Shown here in pieces: positions 1 through 7,229 of a stretch of DNA of 47,082 bases. The notes beneath the pieces were generated by a model. That model had not been told where the DNA came from and ran no database searches. It was given only the letters and a program-made list of their open reading frames with translations. Positions within the stretch are counted from its first letter, which is position 1; each line of letters starts with the position of its first letter. The DNA comes from a virus: positions 1 through 47,082 of the IMG/VR virus record IMGVR_UViG_3300034683_000530, one strand, 5' to 3'. Both the position numbers and the translations under genes were made by a program.

Positions 1-609
1 ACAGGTTGGAATGATATTACACCCGTAGCAGAAGGTACTCCTTCTGGTTGGGCAGAAGATACCACAACACGTTTTGATGATATTACAAATACAGCATATA
101 GTTTAAATGGAAATTTATCAGGTAATGCTTCTTCAGCAAGTAAACTTCAAACAGCAAGAACAATTAATGGAACATCGTTCAACGGTACGGCTAATATAAC
201 CACTGCCAATTGGGGTACTGCAAGAACATTAACAATAGGTAATACTGGTAAGTCAGTCAATGGCTCAGCTAATGTTTCTTGGTCACTTGCTGAATTAGGT
301 GCAGCTGCAATAGCTCAAACAATGTATATTGGTACAACTGCAGTACCAATTAATCGTACAAGTGGAACATTGAATTTGACTGGTATTGGTTCTTTGGCAA
401 TGGGTGGAGCTATTACAGGAGCTACTACCATATCGGCTTCAACTTCTGTTACAACTCCTAAGATAATTTTTGCTGCAGGCGGTTGGTCGGTAGAGCAAAC
501 AGGGACAGAAATACAATTCAAATACAACAATGTTGTGAAGCAAAGGCTATTATCGGATGGCAGCATAGTTGCCGTCGGCGAAGTAACGGCTTATGGCGCA
601 ACATCTTAA
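1..609 (+). CDS. Tail fibre, C-terminal part (5' truncated by window edge)
   Basis: Frame 1 is open from base 1 to a TAA at 607-609, giving about 202 residues without a start, so this is the 3' end of a longer gene. The sequence carries fibre-type modules also present in the gene at 44682-47082: a SASKLQTARTI block followed by FNGTANI, and a YIGTTAVPINRTS block that mirrors YVGTTAIPLNRTS there. It ends GEVTAYGATS, a motif seen twice more in the other fragment. The likely role is host receptor binding at the tail tip. Codons here are AT-rich (aca, tca, gga) until about base 565, then return to the genome's usual tcg/gcg/ggc style. I infer that it is the same gene as the one leaving the right edge. 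Confidence 0.85.
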   Translation, partial: TGWNDITPVAEGTPSGWAEDTTTRFDDITNTAYSLNGNLSGNASSASKLQTARTINGTSFNGTANITTANWGTARTLTIGNTGKSVNGSANVSWSLAELGAAAIAQTMYIGTTAVPINRTSGTLNLTGIGSLAMGGAITGATTISASTSVTTPKIIFAAGGWSVEQTGTEIQFKYNNVVKQRLLSDGSIVAVGEVTAYGATS

Positions 610-628
610 TAATGAAAGGAAAATAATT

Positions 629-1675
629 ATGGCAGCATTACCGTTAACGGGAATAAGCACAAGCATGGTAGCGCAAGCTATCGGCGAGGCAAGTAACGAT
701 GTTGGTACTTTATTTTTAAGTACTAAAGTAAACGCTTGGGGGTTTAATCCGCCAGGTGCGGCAAATCTCGCAGCCGTATGGGGCAAATCTGTCGCAGAAA
801 GAACAAAATTGAGCCCGTCGGCTACAGGTTACACTCCGATTGCGAATGTTATGCCAGGTTATAATTTAGGCTATTTCAGAGGCTATGACCACGATTGGGT
901 TACGTATCACTTTGAAGAGTTGATAATGACGGGCGATGAGTATTATGACCCGATGGAATTTAGACTATCTATTTTACGTATGGCTGGTTTAGAAAATAAG
1001 CCATCGCCATCGCCAGCTATAGAGCATACATTCAAAATCGAATTTGCACGAAACGAGAATGCGTTTAATGTTGGAACAGCAACATTGATTAGCGATAATT
1101 TTATTGTGACAGAGCCGTATGGTTCTTTCGAGATAGAGGCATTATACCCACCCGATTATAACGCTAACGGTTCTCTCGATGAGGGGGAAACGTTTTATAT
1201 CAAAGTTACGCATTTGTCGTCACCTGAAAGAAGGTGGTTCGCAACTCCGTTAGATACACATATATTCTCATTTACAACACCTGAAAGTGCTTACACGAAT
1301 ACGATTGAATATAGGAATTTCAAAATTACTGCTATTAAGAGAACAGCAACTCCTGCTCTTACAATGTTTAAAGTCGAAGCAGATTTGTATGCCGATTTCA
1401 AATTTCAACAGTATATTAATTTTACAGGTACAATGTCAACATCGTCGGATTATAGCCAAAATGTTTATAATTTGTATGATAACAATGTTTCGATACCTGA
1501 AAATACGACACCTGGCACAAAAACATTTGTAAAACATTTAGAATTTGATTTTTCACTTACAACATTGAAAAATTATGTAAGCGTTGGAAGTACGGTGTAT
1601 GGAAAGATAGTTGCTTCAACAGGGCAGCAATATATAGGAAGTGCAGTAGTAACTGATAATTTACCAGTTGATTAA
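629..1675 (+). CDS. Hypothetical late (virion-associated?) protein
   Basis: 348 residues. The frame stays open upstream to an ATG at 593 inside the fibre gene, but the ATG at 629 follows an A-rich leader and a GAAAGGA stretch just after the fibre stop, so I prefer it. The protein starts MAALPLTGISTS and has no motif that I recognise. The middle and end are rich in beta-prone, aromatic and Thr/Ser residues, as in extracellular or virion proteins. Its place directly after the tail fibre suggests a tail-tip accessory or a fibre-linked protein, but this is inference from context only. The stop overlaps the next start (TAATG). Confidence 0.7.
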   Translation: MAALPLTGISTSMVAQAIGEASNDVGTLFLSTKVNAWGFNPPGAANLAAVWGKSVAERTKLSPSATGYTPIANVMPGYNLGYFRGYDHDWVTYHFEELIMTGDEYYDPMEFRLSILRMAGLENKPSPSPAIEHTFKIEFARNENAFNVGTATLISDNFIVTEPYGSFEIEALYPPDYNANGSLDEGETFYIKVTHLSSPERRWFATPLDTHIFSFTTPESAYTNTIEYRNFKITAIKRTATPALTMFKVEADLYADFKFQQYINFTGTMSTSSDYSQNVYNLYDNNVSIPENTTPGTKTFVKHLEFDFSLTTLKNYVSVGSTVYGKIVASTGQQYIGSAVVTDNLPVD

Positions 1676-2115
1676 TGAAAAACGTAGTATCAAATATAGA
1701 TATGGGCTATTCAATTCCTAACTTAAAAAAGTTAGTGAATGTAATAGCTCATATCTTTAATATCGAGAGCGAAATATTCATCATGCCTTTGCGTGTTAAG
1801 GAGTTAGACGAAAATTCGTATGTCGTTACTTCGATAAACAGTTTTATAATTTATGTGAACGAAAAGTATTTACGTGAAGATAAAATTACTAACTTTGTTA
1901 TACGCATGTTCATTCACGAGATGTGGCACGTTAAGCAGATGATTGACAAAAGATTATCGTTTAATGATGAGCACACTAAGGCATATTGGAACGGAAAAGA
2001 ATATATATCAGGCCTTTCGCACGATGAGCGCGAGTGGGAAAAGGAGGCAAGACAAGCCGAACAAAAATATTTCAAACAAGTAAAACAACTATTTTATGGC
2101 AACAAAGAAAATTAA
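1675..2115 (+). CDS. Putative zinc metallopeptidase-like protein (HExxH)
   Basis: 146 residues, starting on the last base of the preceding stop codon. Residues 81-85 read HEMWH, a clear HExxH zinc-binding and catalytic motif inside a hydrophobic helix (IRMFIHEMWHVKQ). An acidic helix 35-45 residues later (DEREWEKEARQAE, around 118-130) could supply the third zinc ligand, as in gluzincin-type folds. The family is unknown to me. No signal peptide is visible, so it probably acts in the cytoplasm or as a virion component. It lies between fibre-linked and lysis genes, so a role in virion maturation, host-protein cleavage or lysis timing is possible but unproven. Confidence 0.65.
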   Translation: MKNVVSNIDMGYSIPNLKKLVNVIAHIFNIESEIFIMPLRVKELDENSYVVTSINSFIIYVNEKYLREDKITNFVIRMFIHEMWHVKQMIDKRLSFNDEHTKAYWNGKEYISGLSHDEREWEKEARQAEQKYFKQVKQLFYGNKEN

Positions 2116-2515
2116 CTCGAAAGAAAAGTCGGCAACGACAACTACAAGCACGATTACGCGTAATGAAGCCGTATCGCTATTTATGTTAATACGTGATATT
2201 AAGAACGGAAGCCTTTCACGTGAGGCGCTTGTTAAGTACGTAATGCTTCGCGTTAAACTGAAAGCACTTTACGACGAGTACGAACGCGTTCGGCAAGAAA
2301 TAAGCGAACAAACGAAGCCAGATGGATGGCAGGAAGGAGATTCACAGGATGAGTGGAACGAGGCGTTTCGGCCCGTAATGGAGACATGGCTTAATGAGCC
2401 TGCCGATGTCGAGACTAAAATTTTTAGCGAAAGCGATTGTGCAGATTTGATTTTAAGCAACCCGGATAAAAACGGCACGTTCGTAGACGTTATAATAGAG
2501 TATTTGAAGTTGTAA
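2096..2515 (+). CDS. Hypothetical protein, charged, helical
   Basis: 139 residues. It starts 20 bases inside the end of the metallopeptidase-like gene in another frame, which implies translational coupling. The N-terminus is Lys/Thr/Ser-rich and probably disordered (a run of Thr at residues 14-19). The middle (about 25-70) looks helical, and the rest is acidic with several Trp. No known domain is recognised. Its place in a tight run of late genes before the lysis region is the only functional hint. Confidence 0.65.
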   Translation: MATKKINSKEKSATTTTSTITRNEAVSLFMLIRDIKNGSLSREALVKYVMLRVKLKALYDEYERVRQEISEQTKPDGWQEGDSQDEWNEAFRPVMETWLNEPADVETKIFSESDCADLILSNPDKNGTFVDVIIEYLKL

Positions 2516-2518
2516 ATT

Positions 2519-2878
2519 ATGAGCTGGGAAATTATACTATCGACTTTGGCCGGTATTATTACCGGTGGAGGCAGTATAGCCTGGATATTCAAGTTACGCG
2601 AGGACAAAGGTAAGTCCGAAGCGGATGCGATAGCCACGGCAGCCGATGCCATGCAAAAACTATTGCAGAATGCCGTTCAACAACAAGCTACATTTAATGC
2701 CGCTATGGAAGGAAAAGATAAAATTATAGAGCAACAAAGGGCTTTAATCGAAAACTACAAAGCCGCATTAGATGAGGCTTATAGAAAATTAAAGGAGTTG
2801 GAGTATAAGGTAGCCGATTACGAACGTAAGTTAATGGGTATGCAAAAAACCATAGACGAGCTTATGGGGAAAAAATAA
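2519..2878 (+). CDS. Membrane-anchored coiled-coil protein of the lysis region
   Basis: 119 residues. A single N-terminal membrane helix (about 4-24, with a GIITGGGS glycine patch) is followed by a long charged helix (about 30-117) with heptad-like spacing and many Gln/Glu/Lys. Small proteins with one membrane anchor and a coiled coil are common next to endolysins in Bacteroides phages; they may act as a holin partner or in an inner-membrane spanin-like role. Four genes downstream a lipoprotein of u-spanin type occurs, so a two-part spanin is not needed. The function is inferred from topology and place only. Confidence 0.6.
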   Translation: MSWEIILSTLAGIITGGGSIAWIFKLREDKGKSEADAIATAADAMQKLLQNAVQQQATFNAAMEGKDKIIEQQRALIENYKAALDEAYRKLKELEYKVADYERKLMGMQKTIDELMGKK

Positions 2879-2916
2879 CGATTATTAGCATTATACCTTT
2901 AAAAATTTAATAGATA

Positions 2917-2962
2917 TTAGTGTAAAATATTTTCATAATTAAAATATAGGATATATCTTTAC
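2917..2962 (+). promoter_or_regulatory. Promoter of the lysis genes (shared phage promoter, copy 1)
   Basis: A TTAG at 2917 is followed, 37 bases on, by TATCTTTA (2954-2961), which fits the Bacteroidetes -7 box. TTTTC at 2930-2934 is placed as a -33 element. The stretch TGTAAAATATTTTCATAAT is almost identical to one before 4458. The next start codon is 2976. It lies in a 97-bp gap after 2878. Confidence 0.65.
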
Positions 2963-2975
2963 ATAAAAATAAAAT

Positions 2976-3164
2976 ATGAAAATTACTTTTTTACAGGTAT
3001 TATTTATCGCGGTTATAGCCGGCATTTGGGCGGTCGGCTATAACTTGGTTGAACTAATCCCGCACCCGTTCGATTATTTGGCTATGCTCGGTTTAGGTTG
3101 GTATAGCTGCCTTGCCAGCGACGATTGGTTTACCTATTTAAAGTCGAAACGTAATGGCAAATAA
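2976..3164 (+). CDS. Small membrane protein, holin candidate
   Basis: 62 residues with a hydrophobic helix at about 5-26 and a second, weaker one at about 34-48, and a basic C-terminus (KSKRNGK). Small size, two membrane segments, a positively charged tail and position ahead of a GH19 endolysin all fit a class II/III holin, which would form the membrane lesion that releases or activates the endolysin. It is the first gene after a dedicated promoter. No holin family is recognised by sequence, so the call is from topology and context. Confidence 0.55.
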   Translation: MKITFLQVLFIAVIAGIWAVGYNLVELIPHPFDYLAMLGLGWYSCLASDDWFTYLKSKRNGK

Positions 3165-3429
3165 AATAACAGTTAAAGCCAAAGCAGATATGTTAACGGC
3201 TTTTTTGACAAAAGAAGGGGCGTTAGCTAATTTTAGGCGTAATTTAATGACGAATTTCGGTATTTCCATAGAGGAGCATATAGCTAAAATGGAAGCGGAT
3301 AGCTTTGTTATCGCTTATTCGGACGCCGTTATATGCGCATTTGCATGGCAACTTACACCTGAAAGAAACGAATATTGGTCAAACATAAACCGCAAATGGC
3401 TCGAGTATTTAAAGCAAATTAATTTTTAA
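3154..3429 (+). CDS. Hypothetical protein between holin candidate and endolysin
   Basis: 91 residues, starting 11 bases inside the end of the preceding gene, so the two are probably translationally coupled. It is soluble, mixed helical, with Trp-rich segments near the C-terminus (WQLTPERNEYWSNINRKW). No motif is recognised. Its lodging inside the lysis cassette suggests a lysis-timing or chaperone role, but nothing in the sequence shows this. Confidence 0.6.
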   Translation: MANKITVKAKADMLTAFLTKEGALANFRRNLMTNFGISIEEHIAKMEADSFVIAYSDAVICAFAWQLTPERNEYWSNINRKWLEYLKQINF

Positions 3430-3432
3430 GAT

Positions 3433-3999
3433 ATGTATAGAGAGACATTTTTTTCGTGTATAGAGAACAGTGTATTTACGTCGTTTACTTACGGACAAGT
3501 CTATAGCATAAACGCTATTTTTGACGAGTGCACAGATATGACCGACGACAGGCAAATAGCCTATATACTTGGTACCACTTACCACGAAACCGCACATAAA
3601 ATGTTGCCGATTGAAGAGATAGGTAAAGGCGAAGGTCGTCCTTACGGTAGAAAGCAGAAGCAAAGCGGAGCGATGTACAGGTCGCCCGATAAACTGTATT
3701 ACGGACGGGGGTTTGTGCAATTAACGTGGTACGAAAACTATGAGCGCATGGGTAAGATACTGAAGCTTCCGTTACTCGAACAACCGGAATTGGCACTCGA
3801 TACTAAAGTTGCCGCCAAGATACTCGTAGTAGGAATGCGACAAGGTTTATTCACGGGAAAAAAGTTGGACGATTATTTTAACGATACGAAAGAGGATTGG
3901 ATAAATGCCCGACGTATCGTAAACGGGTTAGACCGTGCAAATATAATAGCAAATTATTCGAAACAATTTTTAAGATGTTTGAAAGGCGATGAACTATAA
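3433..3999 (+). CDS. Endolysin, GH19 (chitinase-like lysozyme) family
   Basis: 188 residues. The GH19 core is plain: IAYILGTTYHETAHKM (42-57) holds the catalytic Glu52, PIEEIGKGEG (59-68) supplies further acidic residues for the second catalytic position, and YYGRGFVQLTWYENY (89-103) is the family signature GRGxxQLTxxxNY. The enzyme would cleave the glycan backbone of peptidoglycan in the periplasm at the end of infection. There is no signal peptide, so export needs a holin, which fits the small membrane protein upstream. The length is that of a single-domain GH19 lysozyme without a cell-wall binding domain, as usual for phages of Gram-negative hosts. The spanin-like gene overlaps its end by 11 bases. 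Confidence 0.88.
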   Translation: MYRETFFSCIENSVFTSFTYGQVYSINAIFDECTDMTDDRQIAYILGTTYHETAHKMLPIEEIGKGEGRPYGRKQKQSGAMYRSPDKLYYGRGFVQLTWYENYERMGKILKLPLLEQPELALDTKVAAKILVVGMRQGLFTGKKLDDYFNDTKEDWINARRIVNGLDRANIIANYSKQFLRCLKGDEL

Positions 4000-4369
4000 A
4001 ACGTTGTTTTTTATTTTAATATTTATTACCATTTCCGGGTGTAAACCTAAGCAGATACTCGTGCCGGTTACTGAAACCAAAATAGAGTATCGAGACAATT
4101 TACGCGTCGACAGTATATATAACCGCGATACGTTATTTGTATTTCGACAAAACGATACGGTATATATACAATCCGTAAAATGGCGCGAACGGTTTAAGAT
4201 AGATACTTTACGCTACGAAAGATTAGACTCTGTTCCTTATGCGGTCGAGGTCATAAAGGAAGTAAACAAACTTACCAAATGGCAAGATATACGGTTAACG
4301 CTGTTTAATATACTCGTTGCTATTCTCGGCGGTTATATCGTATATAAAATCGGCTCGAGGCTGAAATAA
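3989..4369 (+). CDS. Unimolecular spanin-like lipoprotein
   Basis: 126 residues. The N-terminus is a lipoprotein signal peptide: a hydrophobic stretch with lipobox ISGC and lipidated Cys18. The C-terminus has a membrane helix (about 103-121, NILVAILGGYIVYKI). Between them lies a periplasmic stretch rich in beta-prone, alternating residues (about 25-90). An outer-membrane lipid anchor plus an inner-membrane C-terminal helix in one protein is the topology of u-spanins such as T1 gp11, which fuse the two membranes in the last step of lysis. Position right after the endolysin supports this. Experimental proof is lacking for Bacteroidetes proteins of this type as far as I know. Confidence 0.75.
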   Translation: MNYKTLFFILIFITISGCKPKQILVPVTETKIEYRDNLRVDSIYNRDTLFVFRQNDTVYIQSVKWRERFKIDTLRYERLDSVPYAVEVIKEVNKLTKWQDIRLTLFNILVAILGGYIVYKIGSRLK

Positions 4370-4391
4370 AAAATTATAATTTTAATATTAT

Positions 4392-4437
4392 TTAGTGTGA
4401 AATATTTTCATAATAGAAATATATTTTTTATCTTTAC
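4392..4437 (+). promoter_or_regulatory. Promoter of the replication module (shared phage promoter, copy 2)
   Basis: TTAG at 4392, then TGTGAAATATTTTCATAAT, with TATCTTTA at 4429-4436, again exactly 37 bases after TTAG. TTTTC at 4405-4409 takes the -33 place. The start codon at 4458 follows an AT-only leader. It is nearly identical to the copy at 2917. Confidence 0.65.
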
Positions 4438-4457
4438 TTTAAATAAAAATAATTTTT

Positions 4458-4868
4458 ATGGCACATTTAAACGTTAGAGCAATTGTAGAACACTACAAAT
4501 TAGACAAAGGCGTGATAGCCTTGTTGTTATTTCCGGATAATAAATTTCCGGATAGTGCACTGTTACGCGTATTGAATAACGATGCGTATTTGAACTCGGA
4601 GCAAATATGGACGTTGTCCAATTTTCTCGGCGTATCTATCGACGAATTATATAGCTTTAGCGATTGGCAAAAGCAACCGCCGAAAGTAACGGACGTCGTA
4701 ATGTTCAAAAGAGGGGAGTTTTCGGCAAACCTCAGTCTTAAAAACGGTACGCTTACGATTTACAAAGACAATAAGCCGATAAATCAGATTAACGAGTTGT
4801 TTTTGACGACAATAAGCGTAAAAGACCTATTTACCGCAATAGACGCGCTCAGTGCTAATTTTAAATAA
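4458..4868 (+). CDS. HTH (XRE-like) DNA-binding protein, first gene of the replication module
   Basis: 136 residues. Residues about 34-67 (ALLRVLNN, then LNSEQIWTLSNFLGVSIDEL) look like an XRE/Cro helix-turn-helix with the usual recognition-helix pattern and the hydrophobic ending LGVSIDELY. The C-terminal half is mixed beta and probably a dimer or partner domain. Sitting alone behind a promoter and ahead of the replication genes, it may be an autoregulator or an early switch. No integrase or divergent repressor partner accompanies it, so a lysogeny role is not indicated. Confidence 0.6.
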   Translation: MAHLNVRAIVEHYKLDKGVIALLLFPDNKFPDSALLRVLNNDAYLNSEQIWTLSNFLGVSIDELYSFSDWQKQPPKVTDVVMFKRGEFSANLSLKNGTLTIYKDNKPINQINELFLTTISVKDLFTAIDALSANFK

Positions 4869-4877
4869 CGACTTGAT

Positions 4878-5312
4878 ATGCTTGAGATTAAAGTAACAAT
4901 CGACTTGTCAAAAAATGCAGAGCAAATTTTGACCGACTTATTGACGCTGATACAGGGTCAAAAGTACGAAACTCCGAAAGCGGAAACTCCGAAAGCGGAA
5001 ACTCCGAAAGCGGAAACTCCGAAAGCGGAAACTCCGAAAGCGGAAACTCCGAAAGTAGAAAAACCCGTTGCACCTAAGGCAGAAGCTCCAAAAACGGGAA
5101 GCTCTGTTGCGCCTAAGGCAGAAATGCCGAAAGCGGAAAGCCCTAAACTTACCGTAGAGGCTATACGAGAATTAATGCACGCAAAGGTCAACAATTACGA
5201 TAACCGTACAAAACTGAAAAATAAACTATCGGAACTCGGTGCGGGAAACGTTACGACCCTTGACCCTAAGTATTATCAAGAATTTTATGACTACATGATA
5301 ACTTTACCGTAA
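4878..5312 (+). CDS. rrp5-like phage replication-module protein with ETPKA repeats
   Basis: 144 residues. A short N-terminal beta segment (1-28) is followed by a Pro/Lys/Glu-rich linker with six near-perfect pentapeptides (ETPKA five times, then ETPKV; residues about 31-60), then further PKAE-type units. The C-terminal domain (about 93-144, LTVEAIRELMHAKV to LDPKYYQEFYDYMITLP) resembles the small helical domain of Firmicutes phage proteins often labelled rRNA biogenesis protein rrp5, which likewise precede DUF2800 and DUF2815 genes. The biochemical role is unknown; I infer a helper of the recombination/replication proteins. Its stop overlaps the next start. Confidence 0.6.
   Translation: MLEIKVTIDLSKNAEQILTDLLTLIQGQKYETPKAETPKAETPKAETPKAETPKAETPKVEKPVAPKAEAPKTGSSVAPKAEMPKAESPKLTVEAIRELMHAKVNNYDNRTKLKNKLSELGAGNVTTLDPKYYQEFYDYMITLP
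4968..5057 (+). repeat. Six tandem 15-bp repeats inside a gene (ETPKA linker)
   Basis: Six copies of gaaactccgaaagcg lie in phase with the reading frame (starts 4968, 4983, 4998, 5013, 5028, 5043). Five are identical and the last differs at two bases. In-frame multiples of 15 allow copy-number change without frameshift. Confidence 0.95.
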
Positions 5313-6490
5313 TGGAGAAGCACGGTGAACGTACGCATGCGCTTTTAGCGGCGTCTAAAAGCGATAGGTGGATTAACTGCCCTCCCTCCGCACGATTAGA
5401 GGAAGCGGTACCTAACGACTCGCAAACACCTTATGCTCGTGAAGGCGAATTGGCACACGAACTCGCACAACTCATGATTGAGTACGAGATTATCGGAAGT
5501 ATTTCCTCCGCCGACTACGATGCTCGTTTCGAGCAGATAGTCAACGACCCCGCTTTTGACGAGGAAATGTTAGACGAAGTACCGAAATATGTAGATTTTT
5601 GCGACGCGGAATTTACGCGCATGAAGCAACTCACGCCCGACGCCATGATGCTTGTGGAGCAAAAAGTCGATTTTCACAGGTTTGTGCCCGAGGGTTTCGG
5701 AACAGACGACTGTATTATTATCGCGAACGATTTGATGTACGTTATCGATTTAAAGTATGGTAAGGGGGTACTCGTTTCTGCCGAAGAGAACAGTCAGCTA
5801 AAATTATATGCCATAGGCGCGCTCGAGCAGTTCGGTTTATTGTATAATATTAATACGGTAAGACTTGTCATTGCTCAACCGAGACGCGATAATTTTTCGG
5901 TATTCGATATAAGTGTAGCAGACTTGTACGAATGGGCGGAAAATACTTTAGTTGCTGCCGCGCAAATGGCATGGGAAGGCTCGGGCAAACAAAAAGCGGG
6001 CGATTGGTGCAAATTTTGTAAAGTTAAGGCCCAATGTAAGACTTTAGCGGAAGAGCGCCTAAAAGTAACGAAACACGATTTTGCAGACCCCTATTTATTA
6101 ACGGACGACGAGATTGCCGAGATATTGAAATCGTCGTTCCTTATTAAGGAATGGTTAAACGGTTTGGAAGCCTATGCTTTAAAAGCCGCTTTGGAAGGCA
6201 AAAAGTGGCCCGGGTATAAACTCGTAGCGGGGCCGAGCAGACGTAAATGGCTCGACGAAAATAAAGTCGTAGAAACGTTACTTACACAACCCGATTTATC
6301 GGAGGAGGATATTTTCGTGCAAAAGCTTAACGGCATTACGATTATCGAGAAAAAGCTCGGTAAAAAGCGTTTTAACGAATTACTTGCCGATTTAATCGTT
6401 AAGCCCGAAGGTGCACCGACTCTTGCCGAAGAGACAGATAAAAGACCGGAATACGGCATTACGCAAGCACAAATAGATTTTACTAACTAA
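5312..6490 (+). CDS. DUF2800 family, Fe-S PD-(D/E)XK nuclease (Cas4/RecB-like)
   Basis: 392 residues. The nuclease motif is visible: GTDD (130-133) followed by VIDLKYGKG (144-152), giving the D...DxK pattern, with QLKLYA (162-167) as the helical QxxxY-like motif. Four cysteines are placed as in Cas4/AddB iron-sulphur nucleases: Cys23 (WINCPPS), then Cys233, Cys236 and Cys242 (WCKFCKVKAQC). It probably processes DNA ends as an exonuclease for replication or recombination. The next gene encodes a DUF2815 ssDNA-binding protein, its usual partner in many siphophages. The start overlaps the previous stop (TAATG), so it is in one operon. Confidence 0.85.
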   Translation: MEKHGERTHALLAASKSDRWINCPPSARLEEAVPNDSQTPYAREGELAHELAQLMIEYEIIGSISSADYDARFEQIVNDPAFDEEMLDEVPKYVDFCDAEFTRMKQLTPDAMMLVEQKVDFHRFVPEGFGTDDCIIIANDLMYVIDLKYGKGVLVSAEENSQLKLYAIGALEQFGLLYNINTVRLVIAQPRRDNFSVFDISVADLYEWAENTLVAAAQMAWEGSGKQKAGDWCKFCKVKAQCKTLAEERLKVTKHDFADPYLLTDDEIAEILKSSFLIKEWLNGLEAYALKAALEGKKWPGYKLVAGPSRRKWLDENKVVETLLTQPDLSEEDIFVQKLNGITIIEKKLGKKRFNELLADLIVKPEGAPTLAEETDKRPEYGITQAQIDFTN

Positions 6491-6505
6491 CAAAAATTAA
6501 CAAAA

Positions 6506-7051
6506 ATGACTACAGCAAATTCAACAAAAGTAGTAACGGGAAAAGTACGCTTTTCTTATGCGCATGTATTTACTCCGCATGCTATGGAAGATGGCGGAGA
6601 CGCAAAGTACAATGTAAGTATTATAATCGATAAAAAAGATACCGCTACTTTGGCGCGTATCGAAGCGGCCATTAATGCCGCAATCGAAGTGGGCAAAAAT
6701 AAATTGGCCGATAAATCGGGTAGAGTTAACAAGGCAACTTTAAAATTGCCGTTACGCGACGGCGATATTGACCGTCCCGACGACCCTGCTTACGCCGGTA
6801 AGATGTTCATAAACGCAAGCAGTACGCGTAAACCCGGTATTATCGACCAAGATAAACTCGAATTAACCTCGCCCGACGAGTTTTATTCGGGATGTTACGG
6901 TAGAGCGTCTATCAATTTTTACGCTTTCAATGTCAATGGTAATAAGGGCGTTGCCGCAGGACTGCAAAATCTTCAGAAACTCGAAGACGGCGAGCGGTTA
7001 GACGGTTTCGCCTCGGCAGAAGAGGATTTTTCTGACGACGAATTGTTTTAG
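6506..7051 (+). CDS. DUF2815 ssDNA-binding (OB-fold) protein
   Basis: 181 residues. The pattern KVRFSYAHVFTP, then AKYNVSIIIDKKD, then a conserved beta core ending INFYAFNVNGNKGVAAGLQNLQ, matches DUF2815 proteins, which are phage single-stranded-DNA-binding proteins. The C-terminus is an acidic tail ending DDELF, as in SSB-type proteins that recruit partners through a terminal acidic, aromatic peptide. It would coat ssDNA during phage replication and cooperate with the DUF2800 nuclease just upstream. The 355 bases after it hold a tRNA-like element and no large gene. Confidence 0.82.
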   Translation: MTTANSTKVVTGKVRFSYAHVFTPHAMEDGGDAKYNVSIIIDKKDTATLARIEAAINAAIEVGKNKLADKSGRVNKATLKLPLRDGDIDRPDDPAYAGKMFINASSTRKPGIIDQDKLELTSPDEFYSGCYGRASINFYAFNVNGNKGVAAGLQNLQKLEDGERLDGFASAEEDFSDDELF

Positions 7052-7079
7052 TTTCAGTTTTTAGTCTTTCTTAGGTGTT

Positions 7080-7109
7080 AGTAGCGTGGACTGTGAAGTT
7101 AGCGCTACT
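7080..7109 (+). promoter_or_regulatory. Hairpin between DUF2815 gene and tRNA-like element
   Basis: AGTAGCG (7080-7086) and CGCTACT (7103-7109) form a perfect 7-bp stem around a 16-base loop. No T-run follows, so it is more likely a processing or regulatory structure than a terminator. It lies 8 bases before the tRNA-like element. Confidence 0.35.
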
Positions 7110-7117
7110 TAATTATC

Positions 7118-7225
7118 GGAGAGGTGGCGAAATTAGTAAACGCACGAATTGGTTATTCGGGTATGCAGGAGACTTAACCGAGCTCCTTATTAAATACATT
7201 GCAGGTGCGAGGCCTGCCCTCTCCA
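7118..7225 (+). tRNA. tRNA-like element, class II shape, apparent GGU anticodon, degenerate
   Basis: The acceptor stem is perfect: GGAGAGG (7118-7124) with CCTCTCC (7218-7224), then A7225 as discriminator, with no encoded CCA. A D-arm (GCG 7127-7129 / CGC 7141-7143), a 4-bp arm with a 7-base loop (CGAA 7145-7148 / TTCG 7156-7159), a long variable arm (GTAT/ATAC enclosing AGGAG/CTCCT, 7161-7197) and a T-stem (GCAGG 7201-7205 / CCTGC 7213-7217) complete a cloverleaf. Oddities: the D-loop lacks GG, the T-loop has TG in place of TT, the anticodon arm has only 4 good pairs, and the apparent anticodon GGT (Thr) does not suit a long-variable-arm (Leu/Ser-like) body. It may be a decayed tRNA, an intron-bearing one, or a tRNA mimic. 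Confidence 0.45.
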
Positions 7226-7229
7226 CTAT

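Noticed and set aside
1287-1532. 81-codon rightward frame inside the gene at 629-1675
   Set aside because: No coupling or leader, odd amino-acid make-up, and wholly inside a longer well-placed gene.
4458-4868. HTH protein as a lysogeny repressor
   Set aside because: No integrase, excisionase or divergent cro-like partner is present; it lies first in the replication operon.
4888-5194. Leftward frames opposite the ETPKA repeat (coding SEFPL or GVSAF repeats)
   Set aside because: Shadows of the 15-bp tandem repeat on the other strand; the rightward frame has a start, coupling and a conserved C-terminal domain.
5312-6490. Cas4 of a CRISPR system
   Set aside because: The Fe-S nuclease signature is Cas4-like, but no cas1/cas2 or repeat-spacer array is in the window, and DUF2815 next to it points to a phage replication nuclease.
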